Below, piece after piece: positions 50,879 to 58,760 of a DNA stretch of 64,000 nucleotides; position 1 is the stretch's first letter, and each line of letters begins with the position of its first letter. Under the pieces are notes generated by a model. That model was not told the DNA's origin. It was given only the letters and a program-made list of their open reading frames with translations, and ran no database searches. Source of the stretch: Streptomyces sp. NRRL B-1140 (GTDB taxonomy: Bacteria; Actinomycetota; Actinomycetes; Streptomycetales; Streptomycetaceae); assembly GCF_001280065.1 (NCBI RefSeq), contig NZ_LGEA01000102.1:416348-480347 (forward strand), in the 5' to 3' direction. A program made the translations under genes and the position numbers.

Positions 50879-52164
50879 GTTCGGCTACCTGCCCCGCAGG
50901 CATGGCGCAGCTGCTCGGCGTACCAGGCCTTCTGCTCCTTCAAGGGAAGCTTGTTCACTCTGTCCATCGCGGCAACGAGCTGTCCGCGGCTCTGCCCTTG
51001 ACTGAACTGCTGGGTCTCACGGGACAGCCAGGCGAGGTACTCGCTCTCCACACCTATCGTCCGGGCGGTCCAGAGGGTGTTGTAGTGCAGAGCGTTCCAG
51101 TCCGGTTTCGCGCAGGGAATCCCGACGACGGCGATGGCGATGTTCTCCCGGAGCACCTTGTCCGCGTTGCCGGGCACGAGGTCGAGTGCCCAGTGTCCCC
51201 CCCTCGTGTCGAGTTGCCGAGCATCGGCCACGGTGAGGTCGGTGATGCGGACGGGCCTTTCGATGATCACGCCCTTGGTCTGCAATTGGCCGATCATCTC
51301 GGCGAGTTGGGCCTGAATCTGCTCGATGTGCTCGGCACCGGCTGTCGGCAGGCAGACCTCAGGCATGTCCCCCTCACAGGTAATGGGGGCGAGGCCGTTG
51401 GCGGCAGGAGCGATCGAACGCCAGTCCCTGGTAATGCCGTAGGCGCAAAGCAGGCCACTGACCGCGATCACAAGGGACAGGGCGACGGAGGAGACGCGGA
51501 TACGCCGGGGCGCCGCCAGGACGACACAGGCAACGGCCAGACAGACCGTCGGCAGAAGTGCGGCCGCCGTCATGGCCGGCGAGTACGCTTGGCCGAACCC
51601 CAGCCAGGCGATGGACCCGGTGACATGGTGCGCCCAGTAACTGTCCGTCCCCAGCGGGAAGCTGATGCCGATGAACACCAGCACGGCTACGAGTGGCGCG
51701 GCGTACAGCGCATGGAATCGGCGCCCTATGACGAAGCCGATGACGGCGTGCGCGGTGAGCAGTACGACGACGATCGCCATCAGGTGCAGCACGTACAGGT
51801 CGGGAAGGACTCCGACCACCCACAGCCCACCAGCCGTGACGCCTGCGGTGAGGACCGACAGGGACAGCACGGCGATGAGGATGGGCTGGACGGCGATGCG
51901 CCAGGTGGAGCGCGCGGCCCCCAACTCCCAGGTGCCGAGGGCTCGCAGTCTCGTCGCCTCCACCGCGGCCAGGCCCGCGACAGCGGCAGCGGCCATCGGG
52001 AGCGGGGCATGCACGGCATACGACGCCACCTGCGCGGGCCACGGAACGGCGATGAGCCGCTCGATATGCCGGGTACTCGTGAGGAAGACGAAGGCGAAGA
52101 AAAGCCCGATCACGGGGAAGGCCAGCACGGCTGGATGCGTGCGAAGAGCAGAGGAGAAGCGCAT
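50875..52164 (-). CDS. ABC permease-like membrane protein with a large extracytoplasmic tail
   Basis: A 429-residue protein with about seven transmembrane helices in residues 10-250 (LAFPVIGLFFAFVFLTS, ILIAVLSLSVLTAGVTAGG, LMAIVVVLLTAHAVIGFVIG, SVALSLVIAVSGLLCAYGI), then a 175-residue soluble C-terminal domain with Cys (ITCEGDMPEVCLPTAGAEHI) and an amphipathic QIQAQLAEMIGQLQTKG helix. It is probably the main permease. ATG at 52164 with GAGGG upstream. A hairpin separates it from the upstream secreted-protein gene. Confidence 0.72.
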   Translation of the reverse strand: MRFSSALRTHPAVLAFPVIGLFFAFVFLTSTRHIERLIAVPWPAQVASYAVHAPLPMAAAAVAGLAAVEATRLRALGTWELGAARSTWRIAVQPILIAVLSLSVLTAGVTAGGLWVVGVLPDLYVLHLMAIVVVLLTAHAVIGFVIGRRFHALYAAPLVAVLVFIGISFPLGTDSYWAHHVTGSIAWLGFGQAYSPAMTAAALLPTVCLAVACVVLAAPRRIRVSSVALSLVIAVSGLLCAYGITRDWRSIAPAANGLAPITCEGDMPEVCLPTAGAEHIEQIQAQLAEMIGQLQTKGVIIERPVRITDLTVADARQLDTRGGHWALDLVPGNADKVLRENIAIAVVGIPCAKPDWNALHYNTLWTARTIGVESEYLAWLSRETQQFSQGQSRGQLVAAMDRVNKLPLKEQKAWYAEQLRHACGAGSRT

Positions 52165-52187
52165 GAACCCTCGTTGGGAGAACAAGC

Positions 52188-52218
52188 CCGGGCCGCCGCA
52201 CGCCGTGCGGCGGCCCGG
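52188..52218 (-). terminator. hairpin between secreted-protein gene and ABC permease (possible attenuator)
   Basis: A 14-bp perfect stem (52188-52201 with 52205-52218, arm CCGGGCCGCCGCAC) with a 3-base loop. On the minus strand it follows the secreted-protein stop by 5 bases and is followed by a TTGTTC stretch. It would lower transcription of the downstream transporter genes relative to the first gene. Confidence 0.65.
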
Positions 52219-52223
52219 CAGGA

Positions 52224-52652
52224 TCAGTCAGCCTGGGTCGTGTCTACGCTGACCTTGTCGGCGGCACCCGTGCAAGCTCCGCACCCTGAACCGAGCTTGG
52301 TGATCTCGAGGTAGTAGCTGTCGTACGGCAGACCTGACTCAGTGGCCGTGCTCGTGTAGCCGGACCCCTTGAAGCAGTTGGTGAGCGTCGATGTGTCGTG
52401 CTTTACGTCGTTGCCCCAGTCTATCTGCTGCCACAGCGCCACATCGACGCTGTTCGAGGTCCCCGCCTGGTCGCAGCCGGTGAAGTGGAACTCGTTGTAC
52501 TTCTCATCGACCCACTGCTGGGAAGTGGTCCCCTGGACCAGGCTGAAAGGAGACTTGCTCCAGTTGGCCCAAGCCCCCGTAGCGGTGGCGATCGTAAGTA
52601 CGGCGGCAGCCCCCGCGACCACACCGAAGTTACGCAAACGTCGTCCCGACAA
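52224..52652 (-). CDS. small secreted cysteine-containing protein heading the ABC operon
   Basis: A 142-residue exported protein. The signal peptide is residues 1-29 (LRNFGVVAGAAAVLTIATA, cleavage near GAWA), then a mature part beginning NWSKSPFSLVQGTTSQQW with four Cys (HFTGCDQAG, TNCFKGS and SGCGACTG), which could form two disulfides. I do not recognise the family. The TTG at 52652 is used because GGGGG lies upstream and the signal starts here; a longer frame to 52757 is possible but less likely. It is co-transcribed with ABC genes, as in many secreted-peptide or bacteriocin loci, but this is inference. Confidence 0.6.
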   Translation of the reverse strand: MSGRRLRNFGVVAGAAAVLTIATATGAWANWSKSPFSLVQGTTSQQWVDEKYNEFHFTGCDQAGTSNSVDVALWQQIDWGNDVKHDTSTLTNCFKGSGYTSTATESGLPYDSYYLEITKLGSGCGACTGAADKVSVDTTQAD

Positions 52653-53035
52653 GGGACACCCCCTTCTTCCCCCCTCGGCCGTCGAGGCCCCCCTCGAACT
52701 GGAGACCGAAAGGCTGGGTGACTGTAGCACCACCCCCCGCTGTCCAGCAGCCATGATCACCGATTCGTGACCAGGGCCGGTCGCTGCTCGGTTCGCCCCG
52801 AATATCCCCTGCCGTTCGAGGGTGTGCCGGCCGGTTTCACGGGATCGGACAGCACGCCGTGATGGAAGCCGGGATCATCGAGCTCGAGCGCGAGGGCGTA
52901 TGGGCAGTCGGTCCGGCCTGCGAGTCCGCCCCGTTTCCTCGCGTCCCCTGTGCGTCGCCTGGATCTTGCCTTCGGGGCCGAGTGGGCGACTCAGAGGCAC
53001 TGAAGGCACGTTTGCGCAGTTCAGAGGCCTGCAAA
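52653..53035. other. intergenic region with no clear gene
   Basis: About 380 bases from the secreted-protein start to the att copy. ORFs here lack a good ribosome site and codon bias. The last 30 bases (about 53007-53035) resemble the sequence flanking the tRNA-Met 3' end at 62537-62564, with about one mismatch in four. Confidence 0.45.
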
Positions 53036-53082
53036 GGTGGGGCGGGTGGGTCTCGAACCCACGGCCGACGGATTACGAGTCC
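53036..53082 (-). other. att-like copy of a tRNA 3' end (island left boundary)
   Basis: A 47-base block identical at 45 positions to 62565-62611 in the tRNA-Met gene: acceptor stem, T-arm, variable loop and anticodon loop. It stops inside the anticodon stem and then diverges. One mismatch changes the anticodon CAT to CGT and another lies in the T-arm. With no 5' half it is not a functional tRNA, and it has the expected form of an attachment-site duplicate left by integration into the tRNA-Met gene. Confidence 0.8.
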
Positions 53083-53206
53083 TTTGAAGATCTTGGCGAC
53101 CCTTGTCGATCATTGCTCATCTTGGCCGTTTTCCCAGGTCAAACGCGGTTTGGCGCGCCATTCCTTCTCGGCTCTTGTCAGTCTTTTCCGATCCTTGTGT
53201 CCAACC
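53078..53206 (+). repeat. 129-nt direct repeat, copy 1
   Basis: Aligns without gaps to 54266-54394, with about 14 mismatches by eye. Both start AGTCCTTTG and end TTGTGTCCAACC. The copy directly adjoins the att-like tRNA fragment, so it is probably the end arm of an integrated element. Confidence 0.8.
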
Positions 53207-53293
53207 GCACGACAAGTAGTTCAGCCAGCCCAACCGCGACCGCTATCGTGACGGCCCAGCCGGGGAATAGGTCAAGAGCTGTTCAATCTGACC

Positions 53294-53323
53294 CTCGGCC
53301 CCGCGTACGCGGGGATAGCTCCG
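53294..53323 (+). other. solitary CRISPR type I-E-like repeat unit
   Basis: A 30-base segment with the palindrome CCCCGCG-TA-CGCGGGG followed by ATAGCTCCG, close to the GTCGGCCCCGC...GCGGGGAT style of type I-E repeats in actinomycetes. No second copy occurs at about 61-base spacing on either side, so it is not an array. Confidence 0.35.
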
Positions 53324-53419
53324 CGTTTTACTGCCGGTGTAGTGGAAAACCGCTGATGCGCCCCGGAGACATCGATCACCGAGGCCGGAAGCCGACAGAC
53401 GTGATCCTGCCTCAGGAGA

Positions 53420-53827
53420 TCAGGCTCGTGCGTCTCGCTGCTGCACTTCCTTAAGGACTCCGGCCGCCGTCACGAAGTCGTTATCCACGTGGAGAACGGT
53501 GTGCCCATGGTGTACAGCTGTCGCACATACCAACAGATCGATCGCCCGAGCCGCCCGATGCTGGCCCTGCTGGGTCAGTTTGTACTGGGCGGTGTCGATC
53601 CAACGCCAGGCGTTCGTCGGAACCGGAGAGGGCATGCAGAGCGTGTCCAGTTCCTCTGCGAGCTCATCCCGGTGGGACGGGCTGGTTGCCGAGTAGAGAA
53701 ATTCGGCACGTGTCGGCTCGCAGAGATGGAACACCCCGGCTGCGATATGTCCCTCCCAGGGCTGCAATGCGCCTGGGGTGCGAAACAGGTGCCACAGAGC
53801 CGAGGTGTCCACCAGATACGTGATCAC
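53420..53827 (-). CDS. PIN-domain toxin (VapC-like)
   Basis: A 135-residue PIN-domain ribonuclease, the toxin of a VapBC-type toxin-antitoxin module. The acidic metal-binding residues are Asp7 (LVDTSAL), Glu42 (RAEFLYS), Asp97 (RAIDLLVCATAV) and Asp115/Asp117 (VDNDF). The ATG overlaps the antitoxin stop by 4 bases, which keeps toxin synthesis coupled to antitoxin. It sits between two 129-nt direct repeats, on lower-GC DNA than the surroundings. Confidence 0.92.
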   Translation of the reverse strand: MITYLVDTSALWHLFRTPGALQPWEGHIAAGVFHLCEPTRAEFLYSATSPSHRDELAEELDTLCMPSPVPTNAWRWIDTAQYKLTQQGQHRAARAIDLLVCATAVHHGHTVLHVDNDFVTAAGVLKEVQQRDARA

Positions 53828-54057
53828 TCGAAGGCCTCGCGTCGCGCACGCTTCTCCGCGTCATGCGCCGCCGCGGCCTGCTCGAACTCTCCACGCGCAC
53901 CCCGCGCGGCCAGCTTCTCCGCAGCCTCAAGCCGCTTGATCCGCGCCACGTAGTCCCGAAGGGCCGCGTTGACGGTCTCCTTCTTCGTCGTGACGCCCAT
54001 GAGTCGCATGGCCTCGGCCAGCGCCTCGTCGTCGAGATCAATCTGCGTGACGGACAT
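53824..54057 (-). CDS. antitoxin (VapB-like, ribbon-helix-helix)
   Basis: A 77-residue antitoxin. The N-terminus (SVTQIDLDDEALAEAMRLMG, then TKKETVNAALRDYVARIKR) is the ribbon-helix-helix DNA-binding motif of VapB/DUF2191 proteins, followed by a long charged C-terminal helix that would wrap the toxin. ATG at 54057 is chosen because GGAGGTGTCC lies upstream. The frame is open further upstream, but that extension covers the operator region. It is first in the operon, with the toxin immediately downstream. Confidence 0.9.
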   Translation of the reverse strand: MSVTQIDLDDEALAEAMRLMGVTTKKETVNAALRDYVARIKRLEAAEKLAARGARGEFEQAAAAHDAEKRARREAFE

Positions 54058-54078
54058 CGGACACCTCCAACATCCACA

Positions 54079-54099
54079 ATGTATGTAACCAAGATACAT
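54079..54099 (-). promoter_or_regulatory. VapBC operator and promoter region
   Basis: The inverted repeat ATGTAT (54079-54084) / ATACAT (54094-54099) lies 22-42 bases upstream of the antitoxin ATG. On the minus strand a TTGGTG and a TACATT with a 16-base spacer surround it. It is a likely site for autorepression by the toxin-antitoxin complex. Confidence 0.5.
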
Positions 54100-54120
54100 C
54101 ACCAACATTGGCGTGGCCAT

Positions 54121-54690
54121 CGATCACAAACAGACCACGCGAGGGAAGTCGGGGCGTCCCCATGGGCCACTTCCGGCCACCGGGCGAGCCGGCGGAGACC
54201 AGCGCGACGCCGACGCGAAATGCAAATTCTGGACGCCGATTCCGGTCAAGTCGGGCATGGCGCCTAGTCCTTTGCGGATCTTGGCGCCCCTCGTCGACCA
54301 TTGCTCATCTTGGCCGTTTTCCCAGCTCAGACGCGGTTTGGTGACTCAGTCCTTCTCGGCCCCTGTCAGTCTTTTCCGATCCTTGTGTCCAACCTGCGTC
54401 CAGAAGGCGTCCTGGACGGACAAGTCAAGCCCGGCTTCCGCGCGATCGCTCCAGCTCGGCAATGGGCCCTGGACGCGCGAGCAGCGGATTCGCCTTCCAC
54501 CGCGCATAGCCGGCGCCGGCCCCGAGGGATATGCGTGGACGCGGACCGTGGACGAGGCCCGCGCCCTGCGCGTCTCGCGCCGCCGGGATCTTGGCCGACG
54601 CGCCTGGCGGGTGGTCCGGCGAAGGCGGTGCCACTCGCTCCGGCAGGCGGGCGCGTCCCCGTCGATCCGGTGGACCGCCCCGTCGGCGGT
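54121..54690. other. intergenic, contains the second direct repeat
   Basis: About 570 bases between the antitoxin promoter and the MFS stop codon. The 129-nt repeat copy occupies 54266-54394. The remainder shows no ORF with convincing ribosome sites or codon bias, so I see no gene. Confidence 0.5.
54266..54394 (+). repeat. 129-nt direct repeat, copy 2
   Basis: About 89 percent identical by eye to 53078-53206. Only the first 5 bases (AGTCC) overlap the tRNA-like core here, so this copy has no tRNA fragment. Together the copies flank a 1.06-kb block containing the VapBC-like genes. Confidence 0.8.
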
Positions 54691-56322
54691 CTAGCGGGGG
54701 GACCCGGTGTGCTCCCGCACAGTCGCCGCCTCGCTCACCGCCGTCCCGGCCCCCGGCTCGGCGCTCTTCCTCGCGAACCCGCGCCGACCCGGCAGGACCG
54801 CGAGGACGATCAAAGTTCCGGCAGCCATGATGATCCCGCCGATGAGGCTGGTCTGGGCGACTCCGTGGGCGAAGGCCTGGTGGACGGCGTCCACGGCGGC
54901 CTGGGCCTGCTGGGGCCCGGCGGAGGGATCCTGCGCAACCCGCTGCGCGACGGCCAGGCCGGCGCCCACCGAGTCCTTGGCGGTCTCCATCGCCTCCGCC
55001 GGGAGCCGGTTGCCCACCAGGTCGGTCAGCTCGTCCCGGTAGGCCGCGCCCAGCAGCGAGCCCAGCACCGCGATCCCCAGCGCCCCGCCCAGCTCCAGCG
55101 CGGTGTCGTTGACACCGCCGCCGACGCCCAGCTCGGACTCGGGGAAGGAGCCCATGATCGTGTCGGTCGCCGGGGAGATGGCCAGACCGAGCGCGAGGCC
55201 CAGCATCATCAGCGGCACCAGGAAGTCCCCGTACGTCGACCCTTTGTCGATCTGGGTGAGCAGGAACATGCCCGCCGTGCCGACGGTCAAGCCGGTCACG
55301 GCCATCACCCTCACCCCCAGCTTCGGGGCGAGCACCCCGGTCACCGCGGACCCGAGGAACACCGCACCGCCCAGCGGCAACAGCCGTACACCCGTGTCCA
55401 GGGCGCCGTAGCCGAGGACGAACTGCAGGAACTGCGTCGAGTAGTAGATCACGGCGAACATGCCGAAGAAGAAGAACAGCACCGCGAGCATCGAGCCGCT
55501 GAAGGGCCGCAGCGCGAACATCCGGACGTTCAGCATCGGATGCGGGTGGCGCAGCTCCCAGGCGATGAAAGCGACCAGACCGACACCGGCGATCACGGCG
55601 GCCGTGACAGGGCCGATGCCCCAGCCGGCGTGCGGGCCTTCGATGGCGGCGTAGATCAGGGAGCCGACGGTCACGATCGACAGCAGACCACCGACGTAGT
55701 CGATCCGGCCCATGCCCTCCGCCTTGGACGGCGGTACCAGGGCGAGCGCGCCGAACACGGCGAGGACGGCGAACGGCACGTTGATCAGGAAGGTCGAGCC
55801 CCAGGCGTGGTCCTCCAGCAGCCAGCCGGAGACCAGCGGGCCGACGGCTACCGCCACCCCGGAGGTCGCGGCCCAGGCGGTGATGGCCTTGGCCCGCTCG
55901 CTCCGGGGGAAGGTCGCGACCACCAGGGACAGCGTGGCCGGCATCACGACCGCGGCACCGACACCCATGATCGCGCGGGCCACGATGACCAGCGAGGTCT
56001 CGTCGACCAGGCTCCCCATCACCGAACCGCCGGCGAAGATCAGCAGGCCCAGCACCAGCGCGCCGCGCCGGCTGTACTTGTCGCCGATCGCGCCCAGCAC
56101 CAGCATCAGCGCCGCGTACGGAACGGTGTAGCTGTCGACGACCCACTGCAGATCACTGCTGCTCAGGCCCAGGTCGGTGGTCATGTCAGGGGCGGCGACG
56201 ATCAGTGACGTGTTCGCCATCACCGTGATCAGCAGGCTCAGGCACAGCACGAGCAGCGCCCACCAGCGCCGCGCGTACGGCCCGGTCATCTTCTCCACGG
56301 GGGTGTTCACAAGGAAGGACAT
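54691..56322 (-). CDS. MFS multidrug exporter (DHA2 type)
   Basis: A 543-residue transporter with about 14 helices. MSFLVNTPVEKMTGPYARRW precedes the first helix (WWALLVLCLSLLITVMANTSL). The loop motifs DLQWVVDSYTVPYAALMLV and GAIGDKYSRRGALVLGLL match QacA/EmrB-type proton antiporters. A polar C-terminal tail follows. Its gene lies downstream of the oxidoreductase with a gap of about 95 bases, and both probably belong to one transcript driven from the TetR-type promoter at 57.7 kb. GGAGCT precedes the ATG. Confidence 0.9.
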   Translation of the reverse strand: MSFLVNTPVEKMTGPYARRWWALLVLCLSLLITVMANTSLIVAAPDMTTDLGLSSSDLQWVVDSYTVPYAALMLVLGAIGDKYSRRGALVLGLLIFAGGSVMGSLVDETSLVIVARAIMGVGAAVVMPATLSLVVATFPRSERAKAITAWAATSGVAVAVGPLVSGWLLEDHAWGSTFLINVPFAVLAVFGALALVPPSKAEGMGRIDYVGGLLSIVTVGSLIYAAIEGPHAGWGIGPVTAAVIAGVGLVAFIAWELRHPHPMLNVRMFALRPFSGSMLAVLFFFFGMFAVIYYSTQFLQFVLGYGALDTGVRLLPLGGAVFLGSAVTGVLAPKLGVRVMAVTGLTVGTAGMFLLTQIDKGSTYGDFLVPLMMLGLALGLAISPATDTIMGSFPESELGVGGGVNDTALELGGALGIAVLGSLLGAAYRDELTDLVGNRLPAEAMETAKDSVGAGLAVAQRVAQDPSAGPQQAQAAVDAVHQAFAHGVAQTSLIGGIIMAAGTLIVLAVLPGRRGFARKSAEPGAGTAVSEAATVREHTGSPR

Positions 56323-56416
56323 CAGTAGCTCCTGAGGGGGACGGGACGGACGAGCGGAATCACTTGACTGCCCGTGCGACAAGCGGGTGACGGGCTGAGA
56401 TCTCCGGGCTTCAAGA

Positions 56417-57460
56417 TCATTCCGTGACCCCAAGTGGGCTTCCCTCGGCGATCCCCTGGAGGGCCGCGTCGGTGTCCGCGACGGCCAGCACCTTGTTGAT
56501 GTCGATGCCGGCCAGCGCGCCGGCTGCTGCGGAGGCCCCGACCTGGGCGACCGGATCGGTGACGTTGCCGGCCACCCACACACCCGGCACCTCTGTGGTG
56601 CCGTCGATACCGGAGGCGAAAGTGCGGCCCGTCGGCAGGTCCTGCACCGGCAGGCCCAGGCCTTCCAGGCCATGGGTGCGGGCCTGCGTCTGCGGGGCGA
56701 CCGCGAGGACGCGGCGGGCCACGACCTGGCCGTCGGCCAGGCGCACTCCGGCGAGGGCACCGTCGGCGTCGTCGACGACCTCGGTGACCGGGGTGTCGAT
56801 GACGCGGATGCCGCGGGCGGCGAAGCGGGCGCGGGTGTCCTCGTCCAGGTCGGTGCCGTGGGTGAAGTAGGTCAGGTCCTCGGTCAGCTGACGGAACAGA
56901 TACGCGTGACCGATGGACGCCGTGCCGGTGGCGAGGATGCCGATGGGCTCGTCGCGCACCTCCCAGCCGTGGCAGTACGGGCAGTGCACCACACCGTGTC
57001 CCCAGTGCCCGGCGAGCCCGGGCACCTCGGGCAGCACATCCTTCAGGCCGGTGGCCACCAGGATGCGGCGGGCGGTGACGCTGCGGCCGTCGGCCAGGGT
57101 GACGGTGAACCTCAGGTCCCCGTCCACCGACGGGGCGGCGGAGTCGGCCGAGACCACCTCACCGAACACGACACGTCCGCCGTACTGGCGCACCTGCTCC
57201 CGGCCCCGCCGAAGGATCTCGGACGGCGGGGTGCCGTCCAGGGCGATGAGGCCGTGCACTGCCTCGGCGGGCGCGTTGCGCGGGGAGCCGCTGTCGATCA
57301 CGACGACCGAACGGCGGGAGCGGGCGAGGATCAGTGCACCGTTCAGCCCCGCGGCGCCCCCGCCGATCACCACCGCGTCGACGGTCCCCTCGGGCAGAGC
57401 GTCGCTCGCGTACGGAGGAGTCGCCGCAGCCACGGCCTCCTGGCTTTCCTGATCAGTCAT
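56417..57460 (-). CDS. thioredoxin-reductase-like FAD/NAD(P)H oxidoreductase
   Basis: A 347-residue flavoprotein of the thioredoxin-reductase type. The FAD motif GGGAAG is at residues 33-38, the redox-active pair HCPYCHGWE is at Cys160/Cys163, and the second nucleotide-binding region is GILATGTASIGHAYLF. It ends with the conserved VWVAGNVTDPVAQVGASAAAG. It may reduce a small thiol or quinone or protect against a toxic compound. It is probably co-transcribed with the MFS pump under TetR control. ATG at 57460 with AAGGA upstream; the frame is open further upstream (next entry). Confidence 0.9.
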   Translation of the reverse strand: MTDQESQEAVAAATPPYASDALPEGTVDAVVIGGGAAGLNGALILARSRRSVVVIDSGSPRNAPAEAVHGLIALDGTPPSEILRRGREQVRQYGGRVVFGEVVSADSAAPSVDGDLRFTVTLADGRSVTARRILVATGLKDVLPEVPGLAGHWGHGVVHCPYCHGWEVRDEPIGILATGTASIGHAYLFRQLTEDLTYFTHGTDLDEDTRARFAARGIRVIDTPVTEVVDDADGALAGVRLADGQVVARRVLAVAPQTQARTHGLEGLGLPVQDLPTGRTFASGIDGTTEVPGVWVAGNVTDPVAQVGASAAAGALAGIDINKVLAVADTDAALQGIAEGSPLGVTE

Positions 57461-57667
57461 GGTTCGGTCAATCCTTCGAGTTCTGGGTGGTTGGAGGGGG
57501 CAGCTGTTCAGGAAGCGCAGGATGTGGGCGGCGACCGTCTTGGGCTGTTGTGAAGAGTCCGGCCCCGGTTTGCTGGGGTCGTTCGTGATGTACAGATCCA
57601 GTACGTCGATGAACGCCTTCGCCAAGATCGCGAGGATCAGACCGTGCCTCGTCGGCCTAGAGGGCAT
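57461..57667 (-). pseudogene. in-frame N-terminal remnant, perhaps of a TetR regulator
   Basis: The oxidoreductase frame continues upstream to an ATG at 57667. Residues such as LILAILAKAFIDVLDLYITN look like the C-terminal end of a TetR-family protein, fused in frame by chance or deletion. There is no ribosome site before the 57667 ATG. This is a low-confidence reading; the extra stretch could equally be untranslated leader. Confidence 0.3.
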
Positions 57668-57688
57668 CGCAACGCCAGGCGCGCACGC

Positions 57689-57764
57689 AGCCTGTCCGGT
57701 GAGCTCAGGACCATTGTGTACTGAACAGTCAGAAACCTAGGCGGTTCTGTACTAAGTTGTCAAG
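57689..57764. repeat. 76-nt promoter/operator repeat, copy A
   Basis: Matches 60962-61037 at 69 of 76 positions. It contains the inverted repeat GTACTGAAC (57718-57726) / GTTCTGTAC (57744-57752), a likely TetR operator, and on the minus strand TTGACA (57763-57758) with an 18-base spacer and TAGGTT (57739-57734), a near-consensus promoter reading into the oxidoreductase/MFS operon. Confidence 0.75.
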
Positions 57765-58184
57765 TACGGCGGGTCGACCCTCGCTCACCACAACAGCAGC
57801 AGCAATGCACCGATCAGGGGGGCAGCGAGGGCGGCGTTCACGTACACCACCCGCCGCCACGACGCCATGCGGTGACCATGCCGCCGGGCAGCAGCCCGAA
57901 CCGCTCGACGGCTTCGGGCCCGTGGCCGCCTCCGAGGACCTTGTCAGTCCGCAGCGCAGTGAGCCTCTGCACCGCGTGTCATTCAGCCCGGCGCCGGCGA
58001 AGGCGACATGGCCGAACTCGGCGCCCCGCCCCAGGGCAGTTCGCCTGAGCCTTGTGCTCGGACAACGGGCCCGCACGGTTGTGGGGACCCCCGCAGCAAT
58101 GGGGCGGTCCTACCCGAGCAGGCTGCGTCGGCGGGCATGCCTCTGACCAGGTCAGACAGCGAAGCGGTGCTGAAGTGCCAAGGG

Positions 58185-58701
58185 TCAGGCGGTGATCAGC
58201 TCCGGTGGTACCGGCAGTGCCATGAGGCGGAGCAGTTCAGCGACTTTGGCGTCGAGTTGTGCTCCGACCTCGGCAATGCGGGGATCGCCGAAGCTGGCGA
58301 ATTTGCTCGACGGTTGGTCGATGCTGAACTGCACGTGTCCGGAGGCGGCCTCGTAGATCGCGGTGCGCAGCGGGGCGTACAGGATGATGCCGGGGTCGTG
58401 CCGGAACGCGGTTTCCGCGATGACGTTGTTTCCCATCATGTAGGTGACGGCGCGGTGTTGATGTCCCGAAAGCCGCATCACCGGCATCGGGTCCAGGGTC
58501 CAGAAGACGGCGAAGGAATGGGGGGGTGTGGTCGGCGGTGTATGCCTGCACCCGCGCGAGGTCACCTGTTGCGATCACTTCGACGAGTTCGGCGAAATCG
58601 ATGGCGGGTACCAGCGATTCGTAGCGCCGACGGACGTCATCGAAGGAGTCGTCGGTGTCGATGACAAGGCGGTTGACGAGGTGGGGGACGGCCTGAGTCA
58701 T
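58185..58701 (-). pseudogene. DUF302 protein gene with frameshift
   Basis: The first part (MTQAVPHLVNRLVIDTDDSF start, from 58701) and the second part (HSFAVFWTLDPMPVM onward to 58185, with TYMMGNNVIAETAF, YAPLRTAIYEA and DQPSSKFASF) together make one DUF302-type protein of about 172 residues. They are in different frames. The switch falls at a run of seven G on the plus strand (58520-58526); an eighth G would restore the frame. This is either a real mutation, a variable homopolymer or a sequencing error. DUF302 proteins have no known function. Confidence 0.75.
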
Positions 58702-58760
58702 GGCACTTCCTCATGTCCTGACGGGGATGGGCGGCGGGTGCCGATAGCTGCCGGGTCAGG

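Larger units (their letters stand above)
57461..58184. other. long region without a clear intact gene
   Basis: About 720 bases between the oxidoreductase start and the DUF302 gene. It contains the possible TetR-like remnant, one copy of the 76-nt promoter/operator repeat at 57689-57764, and on the minus strand a short fragment near 57787-57866 reading VVYVNAALAAPLIGALLLLW that looks like the end of a small membrane protein. No intact gene is evident. Confidence 0.4.

Noticed and set aside
49545..52652. Lactococcin-972-type bacteriocin locus
   Set aside because: The gene order resembles it, but the secreted protein is too long and lacks the Gly-Thr-Trp opening and other family features, so only a generic description is given.
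53036..53082. Functional tRNA-Thr (CGU)
   Set aside because: The anticodon reads CGT, but the 5' half (acceptor, D-arm and 5' anticodon stem) is absent, and the rest matches the tRNA-Met 3' end.
52859..53251. 130-codon plus-strand ORF across the att site
   Set aside because: It starts in intergenic DNA without a ribosome site and runs through the tRNA fragment and the direct repeat in an arbitrary frame.
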